From the NCBI GenBank assembly GCA_964019425.1, contig OZ025824.1:782501-846500 (forward strand): a DNA stretch of 64,000 nt, given 5' to 3'. This document shows positions 31,073 to 41,968 of the stretch, piece after piece; the first letter of the stretch is position 1, and each line of letters starts with the position of its first letter. Below the pieces are notes generated by a model. It ran no database searches and was not told the DNA's origin. It was given only the letters and a program-made list of their open reading frames with translations. Source of the DNA: Flectonema sp. DT1601. Lineage: Eukaryota > Euglenozoa > Diplonemea > Diplonemida > Diplonemidae. A program made the translations under genes and the position numbers.

Positions 31073-31425
31073 AAAATCAAAATTGACAAAAAGAACTTTA
31101 AATTAAAACGATCGCAGCATTGCAATGCTGCCATGATAAAAAAAAAAACTCTTTATTTTATTTATTTTTCCTCCTCCTTTTTTTTATTCGAAGTTGCTAC
31201 AACTGAAATAATATTTTTTAATAATTGGATTTCCTAAAGAATCCTTTGAGTACTTTATGTATTTGAAAGGTGAAGTTTCGCTGTTCGCTGCAGTGACTTT
31301 ACCTCCCAAATATGCCCGTTATCGTTATTCTGGTCAAAAAATATATGCTGCTACAACCTGCATTCACTGCTGCTCGCTAGAAGAATACCTCTATGCCGAT
31401 GCGCAGCGTATTCCGTTATAATTCC

Positions 31426-31458
<33 letters not shown>

Positions 31459-32267
31459 CTCCGGTTTTTTTTATGTTCTCCCTTCCCATCTAGTTACTTT
31501 TTTTTTGTTTGTCCTCTTTGAGGGTTTCAAGGACGTTCTGCTGTTCCCTTTTTTTTTTTTTGTCGAAAAATTAAAAAAAAAAAAAAAAAATATGTGAGTT
31601 GAGGCTGTCGACTACACGAACTATCATTTTTTCAAAACTTCACGTCAGTTGACTGACGTGGCTGTTATTTTTTGCATGCATTTCATTGTGTGTTTTCGTC
31701 GTCGAGTTATTTCTATTTTGCTTTTTAATATGATTTCCCCCCCAACTGTTACTAATGTACTAGCAGGATTTGTTCTGATTTTACAGGTCCTAGAATCGTT
31801 CTGTTATTGTATTAGCGAGTGTTATTTTATATCCTTTTTAGGAAACTGTAGTCGGTCCAGTGCGAATATTGATCAACACAGGAAAGCAAAATACTTTTTA
31901 ATAATATCCGAGTTGTTATTTTTTTTCTTCTTTTTCTTAGTTTTTAAAAAAAACTTTATTATTTTTCCAAATAAAAAAAAAAAAAAAAAAAAAATCGTTC
32001 AGTCTTGACTGATGATAAGATATTTGGATGTTCCTCTCATTTCCTTCTTTCTCCCTCTGAAGGTTTGTCTGCTGAGGTCTCATTAATAAATCTTCTTTAA
32101 ATATGATATGTGTTCTTCTGTTTGACATTTCTTCTTGTGGTTCACTTAGAGTGTTGTAGTCTCATCGTTGATTATAAGTACTTGTGAGGGTGCTATTTGT
32201 CAAGTAAAGTTATTACGTATTTCCCATTCTAAAGATTATAACACAAAAAAAAAAAAAAACAACTGAA
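31073..32267. other. 1.2-kb intergenic region
   Basis: An 18-bp perfect palindrome lies at 31114-31131 in the presumed 3' UTR of the transporter, followed within 10 nt by an A-run. T-runs lie at 31426-31460 and 31551-31561 and an A-run at 31973-31994. An acceptor-like AAAG ends at 32235, then an A14 leader, then the sirtuin ATG. Confidence 0.55.
31114..31131. repeat. 18-bp perfect inverted repeat
   Basis: GCAGCATTGCAATGCTGC equals its own reverse complement. It lies 42 bp after the transporter stop codon and just before an A-run, so it may form a small hairpin in the 3' UTR. Confidence 0.7.
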
Positions 32268-33680
32268 ATGGCCGAAACCGTCGACGCTGCTAGGGTAGCT
32301 GAATACCACGAGTCGAGAGACGATCTCGAAACAAAAGTCGATCATCTAAAGTCGCTTCTTAACGCCAGCAAGTATACAGTCTTCTATACTGGAGCAGGTG
32401 TATCTACCAGTGCAGGTGTAGGTGACTACAGAGGTCCATCGGGTGCCTGGACCCAAAGAAGAATCGCACAACTGACCCACCAAAATACCAGCGATGCGAG
32501 ACAAGAACTTCAAAAGCTACTCGAAGAGCAGGCAAAGGAAAAGCAAAAAGCGAAGAAGTCCGTTGGTTCACTCGACGCTCAACCTACATTTTGCCACATG
32601 GCTATCGCTAAGATGATAAAAACACACAAAGCACAATACTGTATTACCACAAACTTGGATGGGATTTTTAGAAAGGCGGGTTTGCAACAGCATACGGAAC
32701 TTTGCTTTTTACACGGAGACATCTACACCGAGAGATGTACGGGTTGTGGATACGACTTTGAGCGCAACTACGAAACAAGAAGAGCCGGTATCCACGTTCA
32801 TGATCATCATGTTGGACAATGTAGTAAATGTCACTCAAAACCTCCGTCGAATTACACAGGTACGCCAGTTGGATCAACAACAGGAGCTGACTCAAATGGC
32901 TACAGCGACAATCACTTAGTTGGAACCCGCTGTAAGAATGTCGGAACGAAAGATACTCACATCAACTTTGGGGAGTGTCTTGATGAAGTTGATTGGCAGG
33001 AAGCTGATTATCACAGTAAGAAAGCAGACTTATGTATTGTAATGGGAACTAGTATGTCTCTTAGACACATTACACACTTTCCATTTCAAGCTAAGAAGAC
33101 AGTTATAATAAATTTACAACAAACACCTGATGATAAAAGATGTGATTTAAGAATTTGGGCAACATGTGATGATGTCATGTCTACACTCTTTGATAGGATG
33201 GGTATGGAAATATCTGAACCCCCGGTGTGGAAACCAAGAGACTACATTCCTTTAGACATCTTACGTACTATGCATATCCATCCTCATTATTTAAGAGCTG
33301 CAGAACGTTTGGAAAAAGAAATTATCCTAAAAGAACAACAATCTACTCAACCACCAACACCAACACCACAACTTGTAGCACCGATGCCGAATACATTAAG
33401 AGATGTGGTGATCTCAACAACATCTGCAGCCTTTGAAGATCGTTTCAAATGGTCTATCAAGACAGAGGGACCTGAAGTCGTTGCCGTGACGTATAAATTA
33501 CATCCAACGTTCTCACCTAATTCAGTTACTGTCCAAGAGGCTCCATTTGCTATAACTCGTCTTGGGTGGGGTGAATTCGATATAGCTGTTGAAATTCACT
33601 CTAGAAATGGTACTACTCACAGAATGAAACACAGCCTTTCTCTAAGTGGTCCAACGTCAATTAGACATAGTCTTAAGTAA
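32268..33680 (+). CDS. SIRT6/7-type sirtuin fused to a C-terminal YEATS domain
   Basis: 470 residues. The sirtuin part (about 25-330) has GAGVSTSAGVGDYRG from G42, TTNLDG (N129, D131), the catalytic-position His in LHGD (H149) and a zinc ribbon C157-x2-C160...C185-x2-C188. It also has GTSMSLRH and the SIRT6/7-like NLQQTPDDKRCDLRIW block. An insert of about 40 residues follows the zinc ribbon. After a P/T/Q-rich linker (about 345-375), residues about 390-462 match a YEATS domain: FKWSI (W395), YKLHPTF (H412, F415), APFAIT and GWGEFDI (W434). F415 and W434 sit where the aromatic acyl-lysine cage lies in AF9/GAS41. The protein would pair NAD-dependent deacylation with acyl-lysine reading, presumably on chromatin. 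Intronless. Confidence 0.88.
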   Translation: MAETVDAARVAEYHESRDDLETKVDHLKSLLNASKYTVFYTGAGVSTSAGVGDYRGPSGAWTQRRIAQLTHQNTSDARQELQKLLEEQAKEKQKAKKSVGSLDAQPTFCHMAIAKMIKTHKAQYCITTNLDGIFRKAGLQQHTELCFLHGDIYTERCTGCGYDFERNYETRRAGIHVHDHHVGQCSKCHSKPPSNYTGTPVGSTTGADSNGYSDNHLVGTRCKNVGTKDTHINFGECLDEVDWQEADYHSKKADLCIVMGTSMSLRHITHFPFQAKKTVIINLQQTPDDKRCDLRIWATCDDVMSTLFDRMGMEISEPPVWKPRDYIPLDILRTMHIHPHYLRAAERLEKEIILKEQQSTQPPTPTPQLVAPMPNTLRDVVISTTSAAFEDRFKWSIKTEGPEVVAVTYKLHPTFSPNSVTVQEAPFAITRLGWGEFDIAVEIHSRNGTTHRMKHSLSLSGPTSIRHSLK

Positions 33681-34190
33681 TTTAATAAACCTGTCTTCAA
33701 CCTTAGTGATTATGTTACGGTCAGTCTTCGCTCAAAATGTTTTCTTCAAGTCAGCTCAAATTATATTTTTTTTTCGTACTTTTTTCTTTTTTTGAATTAA
33801 AAAAAAAAAAAAAATAACTTCAAGAAAATAAAAAGATTAGAAAAAAAAAAAAAAAAAAAAAAAAGTAGCCTTTATCCTTCCGCCTGCTAGTTCTATTTAG
33901 TTGGATATATTTAAAAAAAAAAAAAAAATAAAAAATTAAAAAGAAAAGCGTTCCCTAGCCTAATTTCTGTGAGATAGCTGCTGGTTTTTCCCTAACCATT
34001 CCAGTGTTGTGGTTTCACTGTTTTCCTCTCCGTTTGATGAATGTGATTTTTTTTGAACTCTACAATTTATGTTATTTTATTCCTTCTCAGAAGAAATATG
34101 AATGTGTTTCAGAACTACCAACCATCTGTTTGAATATACTGCTTCTTATGTTACACTCATTATCATCATCACAGGGAGGTTATTAGAAAA
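33681..34190. other. short intergenic spacer
   Basis: 510 bp with A-runs near 33800-33864 and 33912-33930. The acceptor ATCATCACAG ends at 34174, 16 nt before the next ATG. Confidence 0.5.
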
Positions 34191-35021
34191 ATGATATCAA
34201 CCGTTCCTATTATGAGTGACAACTTAAAGCAGGGTGGTCGGGAAGTTGTATACCCTCGACCAGTATCCCCATATTGTGACACAAGTAAGATAGCACAAAT
34301 TAAACAGCTGGCTCGCAATTTAAAAACCAAACCGATTTCGAAGAAGAGACGCAGCAGTTCAGCTCCAAAGAAGAGAACAGTAATTAGCCCGTTACTCAGT
34401 TGCAGTAAAACGTTTAAGAAAACGGCTTCTGTAAAGTCACCTCAGATCCGACCGCTGTCCCCAGATAGATCACCGGTGCTGGCGGGGATTAAGTCTCCAA
34501 AATTGGCATCTCCGTTATTGCGTTCTCCTATGAAGCCTCAAAGAGTAAGAGTAAGAAACCCGCCACCTTCTAAAATTAGTATCGCCTTGGGTAGTCCAGG
34601 ATCATCTGTGGCTAGTTTAAAAAGTCCAGTCATCATGTCACCGTGTGATATCGGACACTCAGAATTCGCTGCCAGTTCAAATCCCTCTCATGAACCGGGT
34701 ACACCAAATAGCTGCAATAGTTCTACGACACTCGATTTCTCAGATATTTTAGAACTTCAAAAAGAAGTTACTCACTTACGACGAACATCAGTTTCTTATC
34801 AACCGCATCCATCATGTTTGAAGGATAGCTCACTGGTTACAAATAATCCTCTGAAGGGAATCGATCTTGACATTACTACTCCTCCAGACAATATGAACAA
34901 TCAACAAGACGTTCGTATCGATGAAGTGTCAACGATTGATAAAGTACCGAATTCTATTTCTAATTACAGATCTCCTGAAGTTAATAATTGGAATTGCAGT
35001 ACCAAGTGTGCCTTTATGTAA
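34191..35021 (+). CDS. disordered SP-rich protein ending in a CaaX box
   Basis: 276 residues with almost no predicted fold. A basic patch at about 53-66 (KKRRSSSAPKKRT) could be a nuclear signal. Residues about 80-165 carry many proline-directed sites, several with a following K/R (SPDRSP, IKSPK, LRSPMK, IMSP), the pattern favoured by cyclin-dependent kinases. The protein ends STKCAFM, which fits a C-a-a-X box with X = Met, typical for farnesylation. The a2 Phe is less usual. I do not recognise a family. An in-frame second ATG lies seven codons in (MSDNLKQGG); I keep the first because it follows the acceptor. Confidence 0.68.
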   Translation: MISTVPIMSDNLKQGGREVVYPRPVSPYCDTSKIAQIKQLARNLKTKPISKKRRSSSAPKKRTVISPLLSCSKTFKKTASVKSPQIRPLSPDRSPVLAGIKSPKLASPLLRSPMKPQRVRVRNPPPSKISIALGSPGSSVASLKSPVIMSPCDIGHSEFAASSNPSHEPGTPNSCNSSTTLDFSDILELQKEVTHLRRTSVSYQPHPSCLKDSSLVTNNPLKGIDLDITTPPDNMNNQQDVRIDEVSTIDKVPNSISNYRSPEVNNWNCSTKCAFM

Positions 35022-35745
35022 TACTCCAGCTGTGGTTGATAGGATGATTGGTAATTACGCTATTCAGCGATGAAAAAAAAAAAAAAGAAGCGCGGCACAT
35101 CGCAGCTTCAATTCAGTAGAGAGTACCGCTTTCTGAAATGAAAAGCGGGAAACCTTCGTGACATATTACACATTTCGTTTCCGTGGTTCTCCTCGAGAAA
35201 TGCTTGTTCTCTTTTCTCTCCTTATTTTTTTCGATGGCAAGTTCTTTTTTTTTAAATACGTTTTTTTTTTTTTTTTTGCATGTAACAAGTATTACTGATG
35301 TTGCTTTTTCTTTTTTCTTATTTAGCAATGCTTTCCTAGCCCAGTTTATGGTTCCTATGGACAACCGACGGATGCCAATTCTGCTTCTATTTTAATTTTA
35401 CATTTTGAGTACTGCCATTTTATATATATATTCAATTTGTTTTATGTAGCCGTGTGGACAAAGTCTTTTCCGCTATTGCGTTTATGAGCCTGACTTCTTT
35501 ATTTTAATTTTGTACCCGTCTGATTGATCTTTCATTGTGTTGTTTTGTTTGTGGTATCCTTTAGTCGATTTTTTTTTTAAATTTTTTATTTTATTTTATT
35601 TTATTTTTCCTGCTCTGGGGGGTACGGTTATTATTATTATTGCAATTGTTAAAACAAGCTGCTTTGTTGTTTTTTCGTCATAGATGAGTTAATACAAAAA
35701 CTTAACATCTCTTGTCTTGAAGGGTGGTACCTGCAACAGACAAAA
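35022..35745. other. intergenic spacer
   Basis: 720 bp with T-runs and a TTTTA pentamer repeat at about 35582-35608. No supportable gene. Acceptor-like AG dinucleotides at 35721-35722 and 35738-35739 precede the IFT20 ATG. Confidence 0.5.
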
Positions 35746-36207
35746 ATGGCAGACGAAAAGACAATTACGTTCGATGACATGCACCAGTTGAGAATTTATG
35801 ATCCGGAAAAGTTTAACGACGCTGTCTCACTACAGGAAGAAGCTGTTAATTTCATTGATAAACTACAAGTTTTTCAAGGAGTTGTAACCAATATCGTCGC
35901 AGCTGTTGAACAACAGGGAAAACAAATTGACAAGCATCGATTGAAGGCGATCGGTTTGCGTCTTCGAGTCAAGGGTGAAGCTGAATTACGTAGAAGAAAA
36001 GAAGAAGAACTCCAAGTTCGTATTAAAGAAAAACAAATAGAACTAGACCGATACATGGCTGAGCACAATTACCTGAGAAAGGTACGTATTTTACACTTTT
36101 TTTTTTGATCTGAGGGACAGTCGTTAATGTAAAAACAAAATAAAACAAACACACAGGTCGCTCACGAACAAAACCAATTAATAGAAAAGCTCAGCTTCAC
36201 AGATTAG
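35746..36207 (+). CDS. IFT20: intraflagellar transport protein IFT20, two exons
   Basis: Exons 35746-36081 and 36157-36207, joined by a 75-nt intron with GTACGT and CACACAG ends. The product is 128 residues, close to the 132 of human IFT20. It aligns along its length with the family: FDDMHQLRIYDPEKF, LQEEAVNFIDKLQVFQGVV, KHRLKAIGLRLRVK, LQVRIKEKQIELDRYMAEHNYL and the exon-2 end VAHEQNQLIEKLSF (human has VEAEQNEFIDQFIF). It is mostly coiled coil. IFT20 is an IFT-B subunit that also links the Golgi to ciliary cargo traffic, so its presence shows that the organism builds a flagellum. Reading through the intron would give a false C-terminus. Confidence 0.93.
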
Positions 36208-36758
36208 AAGATATCATTTATATAAAATATCTTAGATCAGCCCTACTGACAAGTCTGTTACTCTGATAGGCTTCGTGAGGACATCCATTGTTTCTACAGC
36301 AATCCTCTGCAGCAATGCATGACGTATGTACCACACAAGCCATTGAAGCTACCGTTGGCAAAGAAATTAGTAGTGAAAAATTCCTTTAAAGGAGGAACCA
36401 ATGCTTTCAAGCGCTAACAACTATGGTAGCGAATGTTGGGTGAGAATTACAGCAACATAATACTTTTACGAGCATGTCCACTACTTGAGAAGTCTTGGGA
36501 AGAAATATTTTACAAAAAAAAAAAAAAAAAAAAAAAGAAAAGAAATAGATCCAGTATTTTGTTCCCTAATATGATTTTTTTTTTTTTTTTTTGCGAGTGA
36601 AAGAAAAGCAAAAAAAAAAAAAAAAAAAAAAACACTTTTAACTTGCAAGCAATCCACTAACCAGTAATAGCATGAGTGTTGTATTATTATTTTTTAAATT
36701 TATTTTTTTTTCCATTCAGGACTCATATGTTGATTGTTATGATAAGATAATTTAAATA
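36208..36758. other. intergenic spacer
   Basis: 550 bp with A-runs at 36514-36536 and 36611-36631 and a T-run near 36574. A strong acceptor (T8 then CCATTCAG) ends at 36719, 39 nt before the next ATG. Confidence 0.55.
36690..36719 (+). promoter_or_regulatory. 3' splice acceptor before Raptor
   Basis: A long T-rich tract followed by TTCCATTCAG, one of the most canonical acceptors in the window. It lies 39 nt upstream of the ATG. Confidence 0.6.
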
Positions 36759-39700
36759 ATGTTATCTCCTGGGGAATTAACTCCCCAGAAGAGAGGGTTC
36801 AGGCCTGGATCACCACTGTCAGGTGTTAGCTGGAAAACTTCTCCTGATCTCCGACCACGAGGTGAGAGTCAACTCAGTGATGGCAGCTTAGGAGTCGGGA
36901 GTGTAATAGTTTCACATCTCGGAAATGATATTTCATTACTACAACAAATTGATTCCAGTCTTGTTAATAACTGTTCTACAAAAGAGATTGATTTCGATAC
37001 CAATAAACTACCTGATGCGTTTCCACTCTTTAGAACGATTTCCCATCCAACACAAGAACTAAACCCCTGGTTGGAATCAGTACTGCAAGTCACCAGCACG
37101 TCTTTTGACAATGTTTTCTCACAACCTCACCACATAGCACTGCAACAACAACAGCAACCGTTGAAAACATCTTCTAGATTAAACAGTTGGAGAGGACGAA
37201 GCCAAGTAGAAACGAGAGCAGTAATTTTAATGATTTGTTTAAATTGTGGAACAGATCCACCTGATAAAAGTAAAGTAGATTCAGGACCTAGATTGCTTTG
37301 TTGGACCAACCCAACCAGTTATGGTTCTGGTCAACGAGCAGCACAAGAAATAACAATGCTCTTAAGAAACCAATACCTACGATGCATATCTGACAAGCTT
37401 CATTTCATGAAATTTCCGGATGCTCCGTATGAGGATCTTCCTGCAATGAAAGAAGTTCGTGGACGAGGTGGTGGCAGAGTTGTATTTCACTATAATGGTT
37501 TTGGTGTGCCAGCCCCAGCCGATAAGGGTGAACTTTGGGTTTTTAATAAGAAATATACTGAATACGTTCCAGTCAGACCACCAGAACTACTCAACTGGGT
37601 TGGTCTTCCTGCGGTATTCATTCTTGATGTTAGACGAGCGGGTCATATCTTAGATGGATTACTGAAAGAGATTTCTAATAATGGTTTAAACATCGATGAT
37701 TTTATCGCATTATTACCTTGTGGATCAATGAGCGACTTACCTTCTAATCCTAACTTTCCAGCAGACATTCTCACGAGTGCTCTAACGACTCCGATTCAGT
37801 TGGTAATTAAATGGCATTGCTACCAATCAAACAGAACAGATGATAAATTTATCACAATGTCTATACTTAGAAATTCTCAACTACGGGACAATCTCTATTC
37901 TATGTACAGTGTTATCGTCGATTGCATTGCTTATGAAGTTATGCCTCCAAATGTTTATTTTGGATTGTTTAAGGACGACCCAACCCTCGCTGCATTGTTT
38001 AGAAATTTTCTTCTTGCAAAGAGAGTTTTGCAATGTTTTAATGTTCAACCTGTATCGTACCCGTCGTTACCTGAAACTAATTCTCATCGTCTGTGGGATA
38101 CTCTAGACCTCTATATTGACACTGCTATAGCAAAAATATTTCGAAATAGCATTCGAGAGCTATCCGCTACTTCAACTGGTATATATAAAGACATGTTAAC
38201 GTCGTTCACACTGTGGGTTAGGACGATCAATTCTAGTGATAGCAATCCTCCTCCAAATCTAAAATTTATTCTAAACTCGTTATACCTTCCAGCACTTGGA
38301 GAACAAGCACTGTATGTTATTGCTTTATATATTGATTTGGGTAGGTCAGCTGCTAACACTTTACTGGTTGCTGGATTGCCAAGGTGTTTAATACATCTGA
38401 CTAATGGTAGCCTTAGACCGAGTATGAAACCCGTTTTACTTTATATTTGGATGAAATTAGCATCCTTAGAAGATGACTTGTTATTGTCAGAACTAACTCC
38501 GCTGGTCCGTTTCTTTGTCGATATAGTAGAAGGAGTGGATGTTGCAATCAGCTCACCAGAACAAAACTTCTACGGCTGGGGCAGCGATACCAATATCAAA
38601 CTAATGAGCACCACGGTCATAATATTCATGTGTGGACACTCTGCTGATACAAGGTGTGCTGTTGCCAGTCGATTGTTACCAAAATTTGAAAGTTTATTAT
38701 CACCCTTGTATGGTTCTTCACCTGATGTTAATGGTGGTCAAGGGAAGGCATCTTTATTAGTATCGTTGCTGGTGTTGCTTACGATGATGGCGGAGGCGGA
38801 TATGTCATTTCAAATAGATTTATTAAGTGGAGGATCACATCAGTGGATAACGGAATGTATGTCATCAAAGGTTTCTTGTGTTAGAGCTGCTGCTGTTGGA
38901 TTCATTGGTTCACTCCTTCCAAGATCAACTGATCTTGAAGACAGCCGTCCACTGTCGTCAATTGACACTCATTTTATGAAGATTCTTCTTGATTCAGCCT
39001 GTGATCTCAGTGTTTGGGTTCGTCTCACCACTGCTCGTACCATTTCTATCTTCATAACAACTCTTCAGAACTATCCTTCTATTGGTTCTTCAAGCGACGG
39101 GTGTGTTATTTTTTTTTTATTTTTATTTTTTTTCTTTTTCTGTACCACTTTTGTGTTTGTAGAGTGAATAGTATAAAAACACACAAACAGTTCTAATGAT
39201 GAACATGTCTTGCTTCCACTCGCAACAAATGTCGTTCACATCTTGCAAGCAGACCCGATGGAAATGGTAGCGTCTGTTGCTGACTCGGCGGCTTCTCAAT
39301 TGGTATGTCACATCTTTAAACCAGATTGGTGTTAGTATTGGCAATGTAAAAATGGTATTCTTTACTAATATAAAACAGAGCGTCACACGTACAAGTTCCC
39401 ACCGACCAAGTAATACGCCTCCGTCATTACGTGGGCTAAGTGGATTAAGTGGAGGGTTAGGAAGTTTAGAAAACAAGAAAGCAATTCTGTTATGCAAATC
39501 AGACCTCAGTAGCATGACCGATGATATTGTTGAAACGGGTGGTAATCTAAGTGGATGTCCTTCAATAGGGACTTCACCAGTAGTTGAGCCTTTAGAAGGA
39601 CCACATCATGTTACACACAATTCTAAGATCTTCTCAGCTAGCGTCGCTCACGTCAATGACTGTGGTTTGGAATGTAGTAATTCAAATGATATTTCACAGA

Positions 39701-40864
39701 GTAATAATTACTCAAAGTTATTCTATACTTCACAGACTAAGAGGATTACTGTGAGATGTCTTGAGGAGTGTTCAAAGGTAGCCCATCATCAATCAACAAA
39801 AGGATCGATTGTGTCAGAATTTGATGCTGGAGGTAGTTGCATTGCGACATTCCATCCCACTGCTAGGATAGCAATCAGTTCATCAAAAGATGTTACTCAG
39901 GTATGGGATTGGGAAGAGTCTAAACTTCTTAATACGCTGAACTACTCTAATTGTAGTAGAATTAGAGATGCAATAACTCATTCATCTATTCTAACGAGGT
40001 ATCCGAATGCTCCACTTTTAGCATCAACATCGGGTGGTTTTGTCTTCGTAAGTACTCACTGGATGTCTTCAATAAAACATTCATTCATCTCTTCGTTTAA
40101 GTTTATTCAATCACCAACATTTGATTGTGTTGTCAGAATTAGTTCTCGAGCTCCAGAGATTTGGGGATCTGGTGTTGCTGGAGTTGTGAAAGTTGCTGAT
40201 ATTCTTACAGAACAGTCATTCAATGATATTAAATTACAAAAAGATGCGATCCTGAGAAGTATTTGTCCTCCCAATGTATGATTTTTTTTTTTTTTTTTTT
40301 TTTTTAGTATCAACATGATACCTGATAACACTCCATTGTAAAGTAATAATAACATTAAAAAAACAGGAATATTCATCACCAGCAGTAGCCTGGTGTGGGC
40401 TTACATCAGGAACAATTATCGGAGTCGATAAACGTGAAGGCAGTGAGACCTTAGCACTTGGAAGACATAACGGAGAGTCGTCAGTGACGGCTGTTAGTTA
40501 TGGAAATCATTTTTATGATGATGATCATACAGTATCATCTTTATCAGATAATGGTTCCTTTATGGTTTGGGATACTCGAAAGGAAGGAAACTGCCTCCTC
40601 TCTGCCGACCTCTGTAAGAAAGGAAAATTAAAATGCACTGAAATACATCCTGTTGCACCACTTGTGATGACAGGAAGTTCAACATCTCTCAGAGTCCATA
40701 ATCCTCTTGAGGGAAGGATGTCTTCTTTATCTACTGACAGAGAAAGCACTAGTTCGTTGTTTAGATCAAAAATGTCACCAGTTGTGTCGGCAGCTTTTCA
40801 TCCTTTTCTCCCCTTAACTATTTCATCACACAGCGATGGTAGGGTTCTAATTTCAGCATTCTAA
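36759..40864 (+). CDS. RPTOR: Raptor (TORC1 scaffold), four exons
   Basis: Exons 36759-39100, 39191-39302, 39379-40275 and 40367-40864. The GT-AG introns are 90, 76 and 91 nt and the frame holds across every junction. The product is 1282 residues (human 1335). The RNC (caspase-like) domain is at about 147-355: LICLNCGTDPPD, LLCWTNP, FHYNGFGVPAP from F243, ELWVFNKKYTEYVPV and FILDVRRAG. A HEAT-like helical region follows (about 430-810), then S/T-rich linkers. C-terminal WD40 blades run from about 970 to the end (VTQVWDWE, SFMVWDTRKEG, SDGRVLISAF). Raptor presents substrates to TOR kinase. Two residues conserved in plant and human Raptor are changed: the second His of HYNGHGVP is F248 and the Cys of DCSxAx is V291. 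Confidence 0.94.
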
Positions 40865-41165
40865 TAACACACCATTAAGGAACGTATATATTCATCTCGC
40901 TAAGTCGCAGTATCGTTTTTTGTTTTATCGCTTAACACTTTTTTTTACTTATTCAAAATGTACCATTGTTCCGTATCGCTCTATTCTTTAGTTGGGTGGT
41001 GCGCTCCGTAGAAGATGTTTTTACCGTTTTTTTTTTCCTTTCTTTATTTGATATTTGTTGTGTTTCATTCACTGCCGGTGGCAGGTTAAAAAAAAAAAAC
41101 TCTTTAATGTTTGTCATCATAAAGTGCTGTACATGGTTTTCATGTTTTTTCACTCTACCTGTTCC

Positions 41166-41198
<33 letters not shown>

Positions 41199-41968
41199 AT
41201 AAAAATCTAAAAATCGCGTGTGTGATGTGTATAAGTAGCTTGTCGTTTCCTAAAACAGGATGCTTTATGTGTTCTTGTTTTTCATTTTTTTTCCCCCCTC
41301 CTCCTTTTTTTTCCATGACGCGAAAAAAATAGATTCAAACTTGCGAGCAAAGTAACAAAAACAATAATAAAAAAGACACTCGCAGCAGGATAAGGTCTTC
41401 TTCATTCAATTTATATATTTATCAAGGGTGGTCTAGGTGACTGAAATACATTCCCTGAGGACACATGTAGGAAAACGGTGTAGATCCATCACGATGAGAA
41501 ACTTTCCGTGATTGGCCACATGATGTGCCTCAAGTTAAGAAATACTCTGATGTGTGTGTCGTGTGTTATAAAATAGCAGTATTAATCGCCTTGTTATTTT
41601 TTTTTTTTTTTTTCAAATTCTATTTTGTTTTGTTTTTTTAGTTTTATTTCTTCTTATTTTCCCTTGTGTGTCGTGGTTCTTTCACGTGTTCAATTTGCGC
41701 CTGCTGCGGTCATTCTGTAACATTTGGTTTCCCATTTCCCATTACGTTCACTGAGGTACACTGGCAATGCTGTGAGCGGCGTTCGCTGAGTTTGCATTCC
41801 TTCTGTGCTGCGAACGGTTCCTAATATTATTTTTCAACAGCTGGAATATGCCTATCGAAAGGATGTTTTATTGTATAAACTGTTTAGTTGGGTAGTTGAG
41901 TAGTGTTTTAATAATTCATTCTTTACAGCACCTGTTTTTTTTGCACACTTCAACACTTTTCTTTCTAA
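40865..41968. other. 1.1-kb intergenic region
   Basis: No supportable gene. It has an A-run at 41167-41193 and T-runs near 41600. The acceptor AATTCATTCTTTACAG ends at 41928, 40 nt before the next ATG. Confidence 0.55.
41913..41928 (+). promoter_or_regulatory. 3' splice acceptor before first cold-shock gene
   Basis: Pyrimidine-rich AATTCATTCTTTACAG, 40 nt upstream of the ATG at 41969. Confidence 0.55.

Noticed and set aside
39101-39167. Open-frame extension of Raptor exon 1
   Set aside because: It reads into a T-rich intron; splicing at 39100/39191 restores coherent protein and leads into the next exons.
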